A stretch of 29,465 nt of DNA from Plakobranchus ocellatus (lineage: Eukaryota > Mollusca > Gastropoda > Plakobranchidae). Each line of letters starts with the position of its first letter. The first letter of the stretch is position 1. The translations under genes and the position numbers were made by a program. Shown here in pieces: positions 24,510 through 27,500 of the stretch. The stretch lies in the NCBI GenBank assembly GCA_019648995.1, contig BLXT01005251.1, positions 1,557,732 to 1,587,196 on the forward strand, in the 5' to 3' direction. The notes below the pieces were generated by a model, which saw only the letters and a program-made list of their open reading frames with translations, searched no databases and was not told where the DNA came from.

Positions 24510-27500
24510 TCTTATCAATTAATGGAGCTCGCCTGTAAAGTAAGCACGCCATAACTTCTCCTTCATCAGTTTAATGGGCTCCCACATAAGTTGAGTTAGC
24601 TATATCCTATCCCTTATCAGTCTATGGACATTTTGTATAAGTTAAGTTTGCCCAAACTTCTCTTTAATAGGCTTATGGATCTCTCATATGAGGTAAGTGA
24701 GCTTTGATCAATCTTTCTCCTCAGTTTATGAGGCTCTTATCTGAAATACAAGTTCACCAACACCTTTCTTTCATCCGCTTTTGATATGAGTTGAACTATC
24801 TAAAATGTTATATTCTGCCCTTGAAAAAATTTTGACGTTTGCTCAAATCAAACTATAGTTTCAAAGAATTTCTTTTCCTTTTTTGAAATGCATATGGAAG
24901 GAAAATATCTGCAAAAGTATTTGTTTCCTCTCTCTCTCTCTCTCTCTCTCTCACAGAGAGAGAGAGAGAGAGACAGACATACATAAAATGTGTTTAAAAA
25001 GTTTAAAAATTCTTTAAAAGCCTCAGATTTTTTTAAGCATCTGGTGAAAGAAAGTTGCAGAATATTTTAATAACAATTCCCAAAAAATTTTTACCTTTGA
25101 AATTGAGTCTCTTGTATGATATATTGGAATTTTCCTGTTTTAGAGTTGTGCATCTGGTAGCTACCGACCCAGCTCCAGCACACCACAAGGCATTTGTGTC
25201 AAGTGTAACTGCCATGGCCACACTGACCAGTGCGACATTAACACCGGAGAATGCTTTGTAAGTAAAGTATTTTCATTCTAGAAAACTCTAAACTGAGTAT
25301 AAAAACTCCAAACATTTCACTAAAAATTGCTCATGAACATGTTTTGGAAACGGCTATTTGAATATTGGTTATTCAGTTCATGAAAACTAAAAGAGAATTA
25401 TTGCTTTTTAACTTCGTTGCAGAAGTTAAAAAAATAATGCAATGAAGTTTTGCTTGTGTACAATATAAATGAAATCTAATCTTGTTTTTCCTGAAGTTTA
25501 TATTGAATAGGGTATCGAAATTACTCAAATAAAGACTTTATTCTACTTCCGAGCTTTAGTCAGAAATATATTTTTGATATTGCTTGCTATTAATATTCCT
25601 GTCACCAGAACTGCCAAAACAACACGTTTGGGCGCAATTGTGACCAGTGTCTGGCAGGTTACCATGGCGACCCGCTGACGGGTCCATGCAGCATTTGCTC
25701 CTGCCCTCTTCCATTCCCCAGTAATAAGTGAGTGACATTTAATAAATAGTTGAAAGTTTAAGGGTGTATGTGAAACAAAAGTTAAACAAAATAAAGTTAA
25801 CCTTTATTGGCGTAAAGTTTGTCCGAGTATTGACTGCACATGTCTGGCAGGAGGGAACAAGTGCCTAACTAATGTTTTCATTACTGTGTGGTTGCAGAAA
25901 TAAGGTTCAAAAGCTAAAAGTTATGACAAGAAGCCAAGGGTTACTTAAGCCTGGATGTCAATAAAACTCTCCAAAAACTTTAACCTATATATATATATAG
26001 TTTAGATTTGTTTGATAACTTTGACGAGGCAGAAAATACTTCTTACTGAATGAAAATAGTTGCAAGAGGACGATTCTCTGTGGTCACTTACTAAATTGGA
26101 CCATTGAACCTGAAAACATGTTATTTTCATTAATTTGAAAAAGAAGCAATTCATATTTACTAATGAGAAGATTTCTAGCTGATTTAAAATGGTTAGCAAT
26201 TTTGAAAAATCAAAGAACTTACATAGTGGCAACAGTGCTAAAGATTATGACAAGGAATTACAAGAAGATTCTCTTTTTTTTTTTTTGTTTTGTTTTGTTT
26301 TGTTATTTTTTCAAGCCCATTTACTCTCTTTGTCTTTGAAGCCTTCTTCAACAGATTTTATTGCTATATTTAATGCAGATTTTAATTTGAATACCATAAT
26401 TCTGTCATAGATTAAAATTTGACCTGTTTATTGTGCAGCTTTGCAACAGCGTGTACAGCAGACGCATTGGGCTACACAGAATCTTGTGACTGCCAGCCTG
26501 GCTACATTGGCACACTCTGTGAAATGTAAGTCCTTCTGGGGTCATTACGCAGGTGACCTTTCTAAAGTGTCTGTGTTCCTTAATATTATATTGATTCATT
26601 TTGTGTGGCGTTTTTGTTTTCAAAGTAATGAATTCAATTTTTCTATCTTTATATATATTTATTTGCTAAACCAATCTGATATAGTTTAAATTGCTTTTCC
26701 TAAGGTAACCTTGCAACAAAACTGCTAGCTTAATATCTTTCAAATATTTTAGAAATTTTGAAAGAGAATATTTATCAATAAAACATTTACCTACAAGTTG
26801 AGGAAAAACAGCCCTGCTTTCATTAATTTTATAAAGATATTTTCACATGACACCAGGATATTCTGAGAAAGGTAGAGAATCTGCATGGAAGTTTTTGTCA
26901 CAGGAACTTTTTGATTAATCGGCTATGAAGTTACCCAAACACATGTTCTCTGTAATAAAGATGTTTTTCTTTTTTTTTTTTGAAAGAAAACTTAAGTTTG
27001 CATTTCTAAATTTATTTAGAAAATTCGTTAAGTTTCTTGCCTTCGAGAGTTTAGATAAATATTGATTGAGTTTTTATTTGGGCTTCAGCTTTACTTGTTA
27101 AAAAATATGGCATTAAAATTATACTGTTAAAAGTGAAAACTCTGGGGCAGACTTTTCACCAATGTTTGGAGCTAATTTTTGTCCTTTTGACAGCAATTAA
27201 AAAAAAAAGAGAAGCATATGCATTGTTGAGTTATGTGTGTGAGTGTACAAAATCAAAAAAAAAAATAGTCACAAAGTTCAATGAGTTCATGATATTGTCT
27301 ATGAATTGTTTTTGATTTGATTAATGTAGAAGGAAAAAAAAAAGCAGATCAGTGCCCTTTTTTAGAAGTAATTATCCCACTGGAACATGGAAGAGGCCAA
27401 GAAATAATTGTGATTTGATCTGTTGGGGTGGGATAAAACATATGTTCTCTCTTTTGAAAAATAAAAAAAATATACTCAGACAGAGGTACACCGAAAAATC

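Larger units (their letters stand above)
24447..25143 (+). other. Intron 28
   Basis: Mostly repetitive: a CT tract, an array of donor-like units and a CT/AG inverted microsatellite, each listed separately. The last 170 bases are plain AT-rich. Confidence 0.85.

Noticed and set aside
24279-24518. Minus-strand open frame rich in Arg-Glu
   Set aside because: Translation of the TC microsatellite plus antisense exon 28.
25721-25722. Alternative donor for exon 30 at gtaata
   Set aside because: It would leave phase 1, which does not fit exon 31, and would destroy the PSNNFA motif.
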